DNA from: Oryza sativa Japonica Group
Lineage: Eukaryota; Streptophyta; Magnoliopsida; Poales; Poaceae
DNA: 64,000 bases
NCBI RefSeq assembly: GCF_034140825.1
Contig: NC_089036.1
Coordinates: forward strand, 23,883,001-23,947,000
Direction of reading: 5' to 3'
The position numbers and the translations under genes are program-made. Numbering within the stretch: position 1 is the stretch's first letter; each line of letters begins with the position of its first letter. The notes under the pieces are model-generated. The model worked only from the letters and a program-made list of their open reading frames with translations, was not told the origin of the DNA and made no database searches. Below, piece after piece: positions 1 to 12,000 of the stretch.

Positions 1-3000
1 AAGGTCACTGTTGAAGAAGAAAATGATAGAATTAAGTATATCGTGTCATCTATGCAGGGATTGGGTCATAAAATGGAAGATGCTGTGAGTAAACTTGCAG
101 CCTTTTGTATTACAAAAATTAGGATAGTTCTGCCAAAAAATTCTTATTGATCTGTAAGTAATTTGTGTAAAATGCCGAGACTGATATACGCTCTCCTTAT
201 TCTCTAGCATGCAGCTATTCTAAGTCTTGATGATACCACGTCCACGTCATTTTTTGGTGTTTATGATGGCCATGGAGGTTTGCTTCATTGTCATCTTTTT
301 TGTTTCAAACCCTCCAAATTGTTGGCGTAACTGCTTACGTCATGCTATGTTTGTCTGTGTGTATCACATTTTTATCTTTGTGCATGTTTTGAAAACTTAG
401 CTGTATATGTTGAAACTTTTACCTGTCAATTTTCAAATAAATATGATGCTATAGTTAAGGATAACGAACCAAGTTCAGTAATCACATTCGTGCGGCATGC
501 TTGCAAGGGTAACCTGAACTACATAAAAGGAAATTTTAATTCATGAGGGATAAAACACCGCATGAATGTGAGTTAATACAAATAGTCATGATAATTAAGA
601 GGATAATCACAGATTAACAGGTTGGCTAACTCTATTTTCTTATGAAACCTGTTAAAGTGATGTTCTGCTACTAGTGTTCATAACATTGTTTTAATTTATA
701 AGCTTCTATGCACATAGAAGTAATCATGATCCATCCTATCGAGCCACCATACTGAGTTGTTTATTTTCTATCACAGGAGCTGAAGTAGCATCGTACTGCG
801 CAAAACGATTTCACATTGAGCTTTGCAATCATGAAGACTATCACAATGATCTCACCAACGCACTGGACAATGTGTTTTTTAGGTTATTTTAGCCTACTTT
901 ATCATTTTGTTTATAGCTGCACTTGGAAATGTGGGATATCATTGTTCTTGTGTAAATGCTGCAGCATGGATGAGAACCTGCAACAATCCGATGCTTGGAG
1001 AGAGTTAGTTATTCCTCGTGATAATGGATGGATGTATTTTCTCAAGGCTGGTGTCTGTGCTAACTTTTGGCCTTTCCCGCAGGTAGTAATCTTTTATCCC
1101 CTAGTGTCCTCGAATATCCATATCTTGAAGAAGTTACTCAAAATTGTATTTGTTGGACAGTGTGCATATTGTATCTATGAAAAAGGAAATGGAAGAATGT
1201 GTTTGATATCGAGACTGTTGTTCTTTCTTGAGATGTACTTTGGAGTTGGAGGAGATATGTTTAACCCTAACCTCGACTAATTGCTCCTATTAAAAAAGGT
1301 TCAATTAGTTACATATCAATTGCTGGTTTACAGAGTTGGAGGCCAACAGGTTATTAAGTTCTCATTGCACCTTGGTTCTTATCATACTATGCTACCCAAA
1401 TTGAGGTATTTTTTGCAACATCCCTTCGATGGCTATTTCTTTCGTACACTGGTTTGGTTTTCAGAAATGTTTTTCTTTACCTGTTGGCTTTCTTGAGCTA
1501 TTTTTTGGTAGCCTTTTCCTTCTATGTTGTGGTTCTGTGTTTTACACTTCAGTTTTGTTCTTGTTTTTCCAGGCGTATACTGGGCCAGCATATGAAGGGA
1601 GCACAGCATGTGTGGTTGTCATCAGAGGTGACCAAATGATTGTTGGACATGCTGGTGATTCTCGTTGCGTACTCTCAAGACAAGGTGGTCTGGTATAGTG
1701 ATTGTTTCCCTATTGAATTTCTGGTCGTTACCTAATTTGCATGCTCGTTTCTTGTGGTGCCTAACATTTGTGCTTGTTTCTGTTCTGTCAAAAGGCTATT
1801 GATTTATCCTCCGATCATAAACCAAGAACAAGCGAGTCTGAAAGAGAGAGAGTTCAAAATGCAGGAGGAATATCTCTTGGAGTTGATTGTGAAAAAGTAA
1901 TGGAGAATTATGTAATCAAGGAACAATGGATCCTCGGTTACTTTGGGGAAAGTGTAACAATCTCAAGATCAATTGGTATAGTTTTGCCTGAGCCTATTTT
2001 TCATTGATTGCATGTAATAAAAAAAACCACATAACACTGTGATTGGCGTTTTACCTACTTACATTTCAGGTGACTTTGCTTTCAAGCAGAACAAAGATTT
2101 AAATCGTGAAGAACAAATGTTGATATGTGATCCTGACATCCACACTGTAAGTGTAAATATGTTCGTTTGGTAGAATATAAAGTTTGTTTTGCCGGGGTGG
2201 GATCTGATGGAAAATGGCCCTTTCTACGTCAGCATGACATAACTGGTGACATGGAATTTCTTGTTATAGCAAGTCAAGGCCTCTGGTAAGTGGTAACTCT
2301 TCAGCAAAAAAGAACTGTCAGTAACTATTTGATCATTTTGATGTCACCAGTACTCATTGGCATGATTCTTTTTCTCCTTTTTGATGCATATATAGTTTCA
2401 TTCATAATTTCATACTAACCGCATTACGTACTGTATATTTTTTCCCTGCAGGTCTTGCATGGAAAGTGCGGATGTGGTTGCTTACATACATGTCCGTTTA
2501 TTGGTGAGTCTTTTTTTTTTTCCTCAGTTTGTCTTCTTGGCAGGACAATATATCTTATTGGTATTAATTATGCTATCTGTTCTAGGAAGTGACTTCAACC
2601 AAGAAATATAAATAACCTGGTTTCTCTTTTTTATAGAATAACAGTGCTTATCCCCTAAACCCCCGAAAACCAGTACTTTGTTTCGCGCTGAATATACATG
2701 CCTGACTGACAAACTGCCATCTGCTTTGAGTTTGGATTCTTTCCCTGTTAAAACTGCTGTTACCAATATTGCTGTGACCAATTAATATTGCTATGCAGGA
2801 GGGTGTAGAGCTGCGTGTCATCTGTGAGGAGCTTGTTCAGTCCGGCTTGGCATCGGGCGAGAACACGACCGTCATCCTGGTTCAGTTCAAGCCCGGCGCC
2901 TTCCAGTTCCAGTATGAGCTAGTCGATCCCGCTGCCTTTGACACTGCCGCCTCTAACGTTGCCAGCACCAGTGCCGGCCCGGCTGGTGGCAGCGACAGCG

Positions 3001-4001
3001 ACACGAGCGCCACGAGCGACGAGGGCGTCGACGACACTGCCACTGCCGGGACCACCACCACGGGCTATGAGGCCGGCTCCAGCACCGGCCCCGGCAGCGG
3101 CGGCGGCAGCGCCAATGCCGCGTTCGACAGCGGCGGCGACCTCGCCGCTAACTTGGACATCGCCACTAACTTCGGCAGCGACGACCTCGCCGCTAACTTG
3201 GACATCGCCACGGACATCGACACCGAGGACGTCTTCACCTTCATCAACAGCGACGACACGTTCGGCATCAACAGCGACGAGGTGGAGCTCGATCCCAACT
3301 TCAGGCCCAAGCCTCAGGTCCGCAGGGCCCACGACGGCCCCTCTCCCACTCCCAGCGAAATCGAGGCCGACCTCAATGCCAGCCCCACGAGGTACAATAT
3401 GAGGGATATCTTCGAGGCCTTCGACAAAGTCGAGGCCGAGTTGGGCGGCTTCCCGTTACAGGGCCACGATGTCTCCAGCACCAGCACCAACCCCAACACC
3501 GCGACTGACACTGGCAGTGGCAGCCGCACCGGCGACGATGACGTCGACGGCGCCATTGCCAGAGCCATGGCCGTGGCTAGCAGCGTCATGACGGGCGCGG
3601 GCTACGAGGTCGACTCCACCACCACCAATCCCAGCGCTGCGGCTGACACTGGCAGCTACACCGGCGACGAGATCAAGGTCGACGACAGCACCAGCGGCAG
3701 TGCCAGGGGTGACAGCGGCGAGCTCGTCAACAACGACACCACCGTTGCTGACAACAATGCCAGTGGCGTTGCTGACAGCACCACCGTCGGCGACGAGGTC
3801 GATCCCACTGCCACTGTCGCGGCCGACGACAGCAACACCGGCGACAAGGTCGATCCCCCTGCCATCACCAAAGCCACGGCCGACAGCAACACCAGCGGCG
3901 AGGTCGACGTCGACGCCACTGCCACTGCCACTGCCAGCGCCAGCGCCGCCGTGGCTGATGACGAGGGCACGGCTCCTGATGACAGCGAGGGCAGCCCGTA
4001 G
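1..4001 (+). CDS. PP2C-like protein, copy A (5' end outside window)
   Basis: This is a PPM/PP2C-family Ser/Thr phosphatase-like gene. Proposed coding exons are <1-84, 208-277, 777-882, 965-1082, 1573-1692, 1795-1975, 2070-2146, 2233-2285, 2452-2503 and 2799-4001. All use GT-AG and the phases agree with copies B and C. PP2C landmarks are MEDA, VYDGHGG, AGDSRC, DHKP and SRSIGD. Active-site positions are altered. The phosphate-binding Arg of the usual GWRxxMED motif is missing (GLGHKMED), the metal-binding Asp of the usual DG(I/L)WD motif is Gln (SQGLW), and the late DN motif reads EN. The last exon encodes about 400 residues. Only the first 35 or so finish the fold; the rest is a tail rich in Asp, Thr, Ser, Ala and Gly with degenerate repeats. 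The closest family I recognise is the plant clade of Arabidopsis At2g25070. It is probably expressed but catalytically weak or dead (inference). The start codon lies upstream of the window. Confidence 0.87.
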
Positions 4002-4470
4002 ATGCATGATTCAGAAGAAAGAGGTCACCGGTTCATTACAGCTTCCACTCAATTTTGTCCAAGACGGAGATGATGTGTGATGATGCATGCACCACTGCAT
4101 TCGAGGGATGTTACTGATCATAGGTAGTAGTAGTAGAACTAATGCATTGATAGGATCGGAGTAGTTGGTTTCTGCTACCTTGTTTTTGGTTTATGACTCC
4201 TGGTTGGCTGGGTACGTTTGGGGTAGGAGATTTTGCTTGCTAGACTTGGTTACTGAGAACACTTGTCTGGTTTTTGAGTTTTTATCAAAGTACTTAATCT
4301 AGTGATGCTTTTGTTGATCTTCATTTTGAATCTATTACACATGCTGAGAGCTGAGTATGTACTACTTGCTCTGTTCCCGAATTAATGTTCTCTTGGATAC
4401 GTAATCAGTAATGCGCTTGGTTTGGCTGATTACCTCTCTTCTCTTGTCTGAACTGAAGAGAATTGCGTGC
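4002..4470 (+). other. PP2C-A 3' UTR and downstream flank
   Basis: This non-coding 3' flank shares stretches with the regions after PP2C-B (41883-42180) and PP2C-C (59778-60310). Shared pieces include the ATGATGTGTGATGATGCATG segment and the GATTGATCTAGTGATGCTTT-like segment. Its first 90 bases are also matched by an orphan copy at 48394-48594. Confidence 0.6.
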
Positions 4471-4860
4471 TGAAACCGGCTCTGAAAATCTGAAGCCGGC
4501 CTATGGCATACTCCAGCACCGCAACAGCAACGGACTCGTCACTATCAATATAAGGAAATCGGGACATTTCTACTAGTTCTGCACATGGGTTCTTCATGCT
4601 GCAGAAGCTGATCCTGATACAAAATGTACGTCAGTAAGTGTTCTGGTCATTATGGATCACTAGTTTGCATTTCGTTCGTCAACATAGAGAGCAAGTATGG
4701 TATTGGCTGAGCGCATAATATTAATAGCGTCATTGTTCAACGCCAAACAAAGAAATACAGTTGTGCAGGGTAAATGTTATACCAAAATTCATTTGCGTCG
4801 ATTTTGATTTTAGCCCGAAAGAAGAGTAACTTCATTATGAGCTAACAACTGCAATTTGGG
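4471..4860 (+). pseudogene. Stub of RPN7 promoter joined to TELO2-like 3' exon
   Basis: Bases about 4471-4545 resemble the RPN7 upstream region (60820-60955): an ACCGGCTCTGAA-like run, a CCGGCC.ATGG run and a CAACAGCAACGGACTCG run. From about 4555 the sequence jumps to the TELO2-like exon seen at 33620-33690 and 53065-53150 (encoding AEADPDT) and continues into the following intron. All RPN7 exons and most TELO2 exons present in the other relics are missing here. I read this as the internally deleted version of the RPN7/TELO2 block that precedes each later PP2C copy. Confidence 0.6.
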
Positions 4861-6075
4861 TCAATTAGTACTAAAATCAACCCAAATACTATAATCTACT
4901 CTCTCCGATCCCCAAAACTCTCTTGCTTCGTGCTGCCCAAACTCGCAGGACCAAATATTTATGTCCGAGGTGATCTCCCTTGTGGCAGACGAACTGTATG
5001 ACTTGGGAACAAATGCTATTTCGCTGTCACGTATAACAAGGTCGACATGGATGGTCTCGGGCCAGTCGTACAGCCTCGGGAGGAACACCTTGTTGTGCAT
5101 CAACCTAAGCTTAGTCTTCCTCAACATCGTCGTGTATGTCCCGGTGAACAACGCATGTCCTTCCAATGACCGCATCTTCTCCCACTCCATCGTCTCTTCA
5201 TTGAGCTTGACGACATGGACAGGCGCACCACTGTAGCCAACGAGGACAGCCATGAGCGCGCCAGCTTGGTCGGACTCAAACAGGTGGCTATCGACTTGGT
5301 GTTCGATTCCAAAGCTCCCAGGCTTATCAAGAACCTTAAAACTATCGCCATGGTTGCACGGATCGTACACCGCGAGCTCCCCGTCTTCGCCAAGAACGTA
5401 CAGCAAGCCACCGTGGAGCACCGGGTTGCTGGTCGGTGCCGCCAGAATTTGCGGTCCGAAGCCCGTCAATTCCCAGGGCCCCCATTGGCCATCGTCTTGT
5501 TGGATCGCACGGGCGAGCCGTAGCGCGGACGTCGTGTTGACGCAATACATCCTTCGCGCGCGGTCGTCGTAGACGATGAAATCGGGCGACGAGTCGAAAG
5601 GCGGTGTCGGCTTCGGCAGCTCATGGATGGTGCTGCCGGCGAGTAGTACGAGATCGGCTTGGAGGATCGATTTAGGTGAGCACAGCGTGAGGCGTCGTCC
5701 GGTGGAGCAGCAGATCCTAGCGTTAGGCACCTTGACGAGCGTGTCGGCGATCTGGAAACACTTGTGGTAGTAGGGGCTGTAGTACCTGGCGCTCGTGACG
5801 CCGACGTCGGCGGCGCTCAGGAGGAGAGGCGTGATCCACGCCGGGTAGAAGGGCGACACGGCGGAGCGCCAGTGCCGGCACGTCGACGCGAAGCTGGGGT
5901 GGGTCGACCACCCGAGCCGATATTCCAGGACGAGCACGAGCATGTCCAACGGGAGAGACGACCAGTCCCGTCGTCCTTGCGCCGCCGTCGCGGCGGCCGC
6001 CTCCATCTGTCGATCTCTGCTTGCGCTTCTTTTTGCGGTGCTCCTCACGCGAGTCGCGAGAGTTCGTGCCTGCAT
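4861..6075 (-). CDS. F-box protein with KIB1-4/DUF295-type beta-propeller
   Basis: This is a single-exon gene of 404 codons from the first Met. A second Met at residue 24, just before an Ala-rich stretch, may be the true start. Residues about 38-77 form an F-box ([13 protein letters not shown], then a CRHWRSAV core), which in this family binds SKP1 to form an SCF ubiquitin ligase. The rest reads as the beta-propeller typical of grass F-box/DUF295 proteins, including [12 protein letters not shown] and [16 protein letters not shown]. The substrate is unknown. It is head-to-head with the DUF295 gene at 15511, but a 9-kb Helitron now separates them. Compared with the relic at 25589-25810, the F-box has one extra codon after VLVL (EYRLGW against DRLGW). 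The frame is open and there is no sign of decay. The gene is the only complete copy of its type here. Confidence 0.85.
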   Translation of the reverse strand: MQARTLATRVRSTAKRSASRDRQMEAAAATAAQGRRDWSSLPLDMLVLVLEYRLGWSTHPSFASTCRHWRSAVSPFYPAWITPLLLSAADVGVTSARYYSPYYHKCFQIADTLVKVPNARICCSTGRRLTLCSPKSILQADLVLLAGSTIHELPKPTPPFDSSPDFIVYDDRARRMYCVNTTSALRLARAIQQDDGQWGPWELTGFGPQILAAPTSNPVLHGGLLYVLGEDGELAVYDPCNHGDSFKVLDKPGSFGIEHQVDSHLFESDQAGALMAVLVGYSGAPVHVVKLNEETMEWEKMRSLEGHALFTGTYTTMLRKTKLRLMHNKVFLPRLYDWPETIHVDLVIRDSEIAFVPKSYSSSATREITSDINIWSCEFGQHEAREFWGSERVDYSIWVDFSTN

Positions 6076-6403
6076 GGCGAGCTGCGTTTTGTGCTGCTAC
6101 GGAGCTCTACTTTCATGGCGTGTTTCCTCCGGACTCGTATTATAGGTCGGCTTCAGCTCGGAGATTGTATACCGCCCCAGCGCCCCGGTTGGTTTTTGTT
6201 GGTTTGCTACCCACTCTCCATATATGCAAAGTATTTAGATTTTGCTTTTGAATTGGGTTGATAGTTTGAATTTTGATATCGTGTAGGAACTCATGTTTCC
6301 TTTTCCTGATCTACGGGCGGTGCAGATGATAATTGGTAGGAGTACTAATTGTAGGTAGTGGACGTGCATACCTCTTTCCTATGCCAATAGTTATTTATAA
6401 GGA
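6076..6403. promoter_or_regulatory. Left half of the F-box/DUF295 shared intergenic region
   Basis: This holds the upstream region of the minus-strand F-box gene. From 6142 to 6403 it matches 20098-20359 nearly base for base, up to the Helitron junction. In the DUF295-2 copy the same sequence runs directly into the DUF295 start, so this was once a short bidirectional intergenic region of about 430 bp. I did not identify a convincing TATA box. Confidence 0.6.
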
Positions 6404-6832
6404 CTAGCAAATATACCCGTTCGTTGCACCGGGTGAATATCAAACAAATATGGATGGTTAAGATTGCTTGTGTACTTATAATACATGTGCACAAAAATAT
6501 TGAATTTGTACATACCTTGCAAATATCTCCAAGTTTTATACAGGAAAATATCAAAACATATCTCATACTGTATACATATTCAGATTCAGGTCGTATCTCA
6601 AACTATATTCCAAATTTTCTACACATTCAGACAATATTCCAACTTTCACAAATTTTCATAAACGGGGGCAGTTACAGCTCTGAATTCACCATGCTCTACA
6701 AAAGAAAAATGGTAAAGGCATCTGCAATGGGAAAGAAACACACACTTTGTAGTATCGAAATAAAATTCACTCAAAAATCTTTAGTGGAATATGTTTGAAT
6801 TCTAGAAATAATTTAATATTTAAGGAAATAAT

Positions 6833-7110
6833 GGGGCGTTTTGGTTTGATACCAAAATATTGCCATATCAATTTTTTGGTAGTTTAAATAGTAAATATGA
6901 TGATTTGGTTTGAAGCCAAATGTTTGGTAATGCCTATACTCAATTTGGCACAATTCTAGAATATTCTTCATCACAATTTAAAATTTGGCTCTCAATTGGC
7001 ATAAATCCAAAGACACTCATTTATAATTCTACCCTACCAAAATATTGGTAGTGTCAAAACTTGCCTAGAGTTTGGCACTACCAACATAGGATAATAAACC
7101 AAACAAGCCC
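6833..7110. mobile_element. MITE inside the Helitron
   Basis: It has terminal inverted repeats, GGGCGTTTTGGTTTGATACC at the left and (reverse complement) GGGCTTGTTTGGTTTATTA at the right. Inner repeats of CAAAATATTG/CAATATTTTG type are also present. A family member lies at 45875-46081 with the same termini. Both sides are flanked by AATAAT, so the exact target duplication is unclear. Confidence 0.7.
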
Positions 7111-7309
7111 AATAATTATTTTGACATGAAACCATATTAACTTGGTCAAATACAATATCATATGATTAATACTTTCTAGATAAATTTTTTGTTGGTTTCA
7201 TTTATCTAAAAATAATCTATGAGTGATTAAATAATTAATCGTAATTTCCCAACAATTTTAAATGGCTTAAAATAGTACCAAACAAATTTCTGTAAATATA
7301 AAAATAATT

Positions 7310-7944
7310 AAATCAGTTGCTTAGAAAAATAAACTGATTTTGGCCTAGCATTGTGGTTTAGGGATGAAGATTTGGGGACAACTTGAGGGACCAAATCTGA
7401 ACTTATCCGTGCGAAGCATACACGTGGCCCAATTGTGTGGCGGCCTGGGAACGGCAACCCGACGCGGGAGAAGCCACACTCGTCTGATCTGATCAACGGT
7501 CCCGATTGATCCGAACATATATAAAAAGTCGGCAGCCCAAACCCTAACCCTAAAATCACTTCCCCTCCCTTCTCTCTCTCTCAAACCTACGGCGTCAGCG
7601 GCGCCTCTCCCCTTCCGCCGCTTCCCCTCTCCCTCCCCACCGGCGGCGCCGCTCCCCTTCCCCCTCCCTCCATCAGCAACGCCGCTCCCCTTCCCCTCCC
7701 CCATCGGCAGCACCGTTCCATCTCCCCCTCTCCCTCCCGTCTCGCTAGCATGGCACAGTGTTGGGGGACGACGGCGACGACGACCATCCTTCCATTTCCC
7801 CTCTCCCCGTAGGCCTCGATGGTGGGGCTACAAGCCTATGACACGGAGACGGCGGCGACGACAGTCCTTCTCTCTTTCTCTCCTCTGTCTCCGAGCAAGA
7901 AGAGAGCGCCGGAAGGTAGGTCGCCGGGGTAGAGGGAGGGGGTG
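7310..7944 (+). other. Promoter/5'-UTR-like segment carried by the Helitron
   Basis: The segment contains a TATA-like run at 7518-7527 and a telobox (AAACCCTAACCCTAAA, 7539-7554). A CT-rich leader and GC-rich potential coding with an ATG at 7750 follow. This layout is common upstream of plant housekeeping genes, so it may be a captured gene 5' end. No protein was recognised. It continues at 10802-10880 and 14023 onward once the two LTRs are removed. Confidence 0.35.
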
Positions 7945-10796
7945 TGTAAGTTCAAGTGCCTTAATTTGGTTTCGGTGATTAATGACAAATCTAATTATAT
8001 GAGACTAACGTTTTTATGAGTCTTTCTTTGACTAGTCTCATTTGGATATGAAAGTAAAAATGATGAGAGGTATGTATTAAACTTCACATATTCTAACTTG
8101 GTCTCTCTTGTGGATCCAAAATATAGTGTGAGCTTCCTATTTGATCTTTATTGATTATGTGCATATGCGTTCCTTCATATGCATATGTATGCACATCTTG
8201 AGGGGGAGCTTATTCTATTTTTTTTATTATAAGATTTCTATCTTGATTTGAAATTATTTTTTATCTCATCTCTCTATATTGTTTATATCGGGTTATTATC
8301 CATCACCAAAGAGAGAAAAGATTGAAAGATCTTGGATTAAACAATTTGTGTAATTGTTACTTTGGTGATAGATGATAAACCGATGTTTATGGGATTAACT
8401 TCTCTTTTGTATAAGTTGTCTACTAGGTTATTTCCCGATAATGAGATGTGGAAGACATGCATTTTTTTGTGATGGACCTTAATCATGACAAGAATGAAAT
8501 GCATGGAGATAAAACGATATATACCACTTCTTATCTCCTACGTTTTGATATGTTCATATATATGATTTCCATGTTATTGATATATAAGTGTGAGACTAAT
8601 GTTTACTCGAATGTTATCTTATTTAGTCTCATTTACATTGAGAACATGGAGATCATGAAGGTATATGTTTTATGTTAGTCTACATCATTACTACATATGT
8701 CTTCTCTATATGTATAGGATAAACCCCCATTGGTCATTCTCTAATTATGCATACACTTGCATCTCTTGTATATTTATTTGTATGCATATATTTAGGGGGA
8801 GCAAATCCTATACATTTATTGTGCATGTTCTAGATCCATGTTGTTCACCTATTATTTATATCGGATCTTTGCACTTGAGCTTGCATACGAGTATATGACA
8901 CTTGTGATGTTAATGAATACTCAACAAACATATCCATATATTTCATATGCACCCGGTTGGTCATCAAGTGAAGGATGACAACCGATTTGTTGAGACTAAT
9001 GTTCTCCTTTGAGGTGTGAAAAGGAATAGGTCCCACTACGATGAGGCTAATGAATGACACCATGGGTTAGTGGTCACCAAGCCAAGGACATCATCATGTT
9101 GGCAAGAATGAAGTCAAGCTTGTGATGAGAATAAAGTCCTGACAAAAGATGGACAAGACCTCGGCATAAACATGGTTCAACCGGATGGTTACAAGTGTTG
9201 ATCTCGGCTCAAGCTTGACCCCAAGATGGATGGCGCAAGGCAAAGGTATAATGTAGCTAAGAATGTTTTCTTAGTCTTTTCCCGGTCTTGGTGTTTGGTG
9301 TAGACCGGATTTGCTAGATAGGCGCCGTACTATCAAGAGGGGTCTATGAAGCGAGCTTGTGGATGATCTTGTGCCATATTAGTTCCTATGCATGTAGGTG
9401 CATTTTGTGGGCTTGTCTAACCAAGTGTGATGAGTTTTCTCAAGTCCTAAACCAAGAGAGAAGTGGGCATGTCAAATAGGAGTGAGTGACATCTTGTGGG
9501 TATGTCCGGTGGATATCCTTTGGAGTGTGAGCCCTTTATCCTTGACTTAAGTTGTGTTTCTTGGATGGATTTTTCATGGGTTGGATGGCCCTTTGAATAA
9601 GCTTTCCATATATTCCAAGAACGCCAAATTCCGAGACCCGAGTCAAGAGATATCGCCGTTTTACTAACGGTCGGTTGAGCTGAAAAGTGACCTGCGGTCT
9701 GACCGTGGGCCTTAGGCCGGTCTGACCGGGTCTGTTAGCCAGTCTGACTGGCGTGGTAAGGCCGGTCTGACCGGCCCCATTGGTCTGTTGCACTAGTCTG
9801 GTTTTTGGTGGCGATACAGAGCCGCCAGAGCCGCAACCGGTCAGACCGAGCCGACAGCAGTCTGACCGAGCCGTGGACGGTCTAACCGGCCACTACACTG
9901 CGGTCAGACCGGCCAGGTTGAGTGGGCTCAATGATTGCCCTGTAACGGCTAGTTTTCTAGCCGTTACAAAGTAGTCCGGTCTGACCGGCATCACAACGGC
10001 GGTCTGACCGGCAGAACACAAAGTTGGGGATTTTGGTTCCAACGGCTAGTTTTGATGGTTGGGGGTATATATACCCACTCCCCAGCAGCAAGGGTAAGGT
10101 TTTGGCACTCCATTGCATTATCTTGAACCCTTGCAAGAGCTCTCACACCCTTGTGCACTTAGTTTATCTAGTGAGGTGTTAGAGAGTGAGTTAAGTCAAT
10201 CCAAGTGCATTGCTTCATTGTTAGAGCTAGTGTGGCACCTGATCATCCTCGGCAAGCATCCTAGACTTGTTACTCTTGGAGGTTGCCGCCTCCTAGACGG
10301 CTTGTGGAGGTGTTGCCCGGTGACCTCTCCGAGGAGATTGTGGAGGAGGCCCGGCGCCGGTTGTGAGTGGTTTGGAGTTCACCACCTTCGGAGCGAAGGA
10401 AGAACTACCCCTAGTGATCGAGGCTTGGGTAGTCCTCTCCGTGGGCCGGCTCTCACCTTGCCCACCCCTTGACGAAGGGGGCGTGCGGTGGCTTCGTGGT
10501 TGAGCGGTGGAGTTGGGCTCGCCTCAACGGGGATTAGGAAACCGGCGAGTTTCCGAACCTCGGTGAAAAATTCCTTGTCTCTTGTCTCATTTATTTTCTG
10601 CATTTACATTTGTGCAATTTGCATTCATAGAGACATATTTGAGCCCATATCACCTAGGTTTGCAAAATTTAACTTAGTTGCTTAGTTAACCTTGCACCTC
10701 ACCTTGCCTAGCAACTTAGGTTAGTTTTGTTTAAGTGCCATTAAGTTTTAAGACCGCCTATTCACCCCCCCTCTAGTCGGCCTCCTTGATCCTACA
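7945..10796. mobile_element. Solo LTR, Ty1/copia-like, 2,852 bp
   Basis: It begins TGTAAGTTCAAG, ends TTGATCCTACA and is flanked by a perfect 5-bp duplication GGGTG (7940-7944 and 10797-10801). The 3' end, with ...CACCCCCCCTCTAGTCGG..., is typical of long copia LTRs of the SIRE/Maximus type (family from memory, tentative). No second LTR or internal region is present, so it is a solo LTR left by recombination. Confidence 0.85.
9664..10015. repeat. Cluster of GGTCTGACC palindromic motifs in the solo LTR
   Basis: About ten copies of CCGGTCTGACCGG or close variants (GGTCAGACC on the other strand) lie irregularly spaced in 350 bp. The spacing is not constant and the intervening sequence is not unique-spacer-like, so it is a short palindromic repeat cluster within the LTR. 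Confidence 0.8.
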
Positions 10797-10885
10797 GGGT
10801 GCCGTGCGCGGTTGGGGATGTGGTGAGTGTGGCCGTGCCCGGCGGGCGAGGCCATGACAGGAGCGCGGTCAATGGCAATGGTGAC

Positions 10886-11969
10886 TGTCACACCCTGAAG
10901 TTCTTTCCCAAGCCTAAATTGAAGTTATAAATGGTCTCAAGAAAATACCAGTGTAAAGCAAGAGTAAACCTTAATAAATTAATGCAAATAATAATCAGAT
11001 TTGGCATGTGGGATTTTTCTTGAGTTCTAAATGTCGAAATACGCTAACAAGATTTTTAGTGGAATTTTCAGAGCTCTAGAAATAATTTTAACCAATTAAA
11101 ATTGAGCACAAGCAATATTTAATCCCAGGAAAATCCATTTCCTTCCTTTTCTTTTTCTTTTCCCCTTTTTTTCTTTCGAATGGGCCGCCGGCCCGTTCTC
11201 TCTCCCTCCTCTTCTTGTTGGGCCGGTCGAAGGCCGAGGCCCAGCCGAGCTGAGCCAGCCGCCCGCCTCCCTCTCCCGGGGTTGCCGACAGGTGGGGCCC
11301 ACCTGTCGGGCCCGTCCCCTTCCTCCGGCCGGAGCCGCCGCGCCCCGCTCCCACGTCTCCCGGGCCACGTCGCCCACGTCGCCCTCGCGCCCGCGTTCCC
11401 CGCGCCCACTTCCCCTCTCTCCCGCCTGCGCCCGCGCTCGAGACAGCCGGGATTCGATTTTCGAATCCCGCCTCTCTCTCCTCTCCCACTTCCCCCACGT
11501 CGGCCGGCGATTCCCTCTTCTACCGGCCACGTCCGAGCTCCCTCTCCCCTATTTAAGCATCCCCACTCTCTCCTCTCTCTTTTTCCCATTTCGCCAAGCT
11601 CTCCCGTGCCCTCTATCGCCCTAGCGTCGTCACCCTCCTCTCCGCCGCTGCCGCTGCTCCGGTCGCCGCTAGCCACCTCTAGCCGCCGTGCCGAGCCGTG
11701 TCGTCGACGCCGTCGCGTTCGCCGTCGTGCCGGCCACCCCGTCCACCCCTCTCCCGTCGGATTCCGCCGCCGGAACCCGCTCCACGCCGTGCGCCGGTGA
11801 GCATCGCCATGGCCGCCGCCCTTGGCCGCCGTCCTCGCCCTCTTCCATCTCCCTCTCCCTCTCTAACTCCTTTCATCGTGTTCGCTAGGTGGTTCCGGAG
11901 ATCGTCCCGCCGTCGCCATCGCCCTCCGTCGCTCGCCGTCGTCGCTTGTCGTCGATGAGGCACCTCCTC

Positions 11970-12000
<31 letters not shown>

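Noticed and set aside
2919-3970. Minus-strand and alternative-frame open frames over the PP2C-A tail
   Set aside because: They are antisense or frame-shifted shadows of the repetitive GC-rich tail exon.
7539-7554. AAACCCTAACCCTAAA considered as an interstitial telomere
   Set aside because: Only about two repeat units are present, next to a TATA-like box; it fits a telobox promoter element.
9664-10015. Repeated GGTCTGACC motifs considered as a CRISPR-like array
   Set aside because: The genome is a plant, spacing is irregular, and spacers are not uniform in length. It is part of an LTR.
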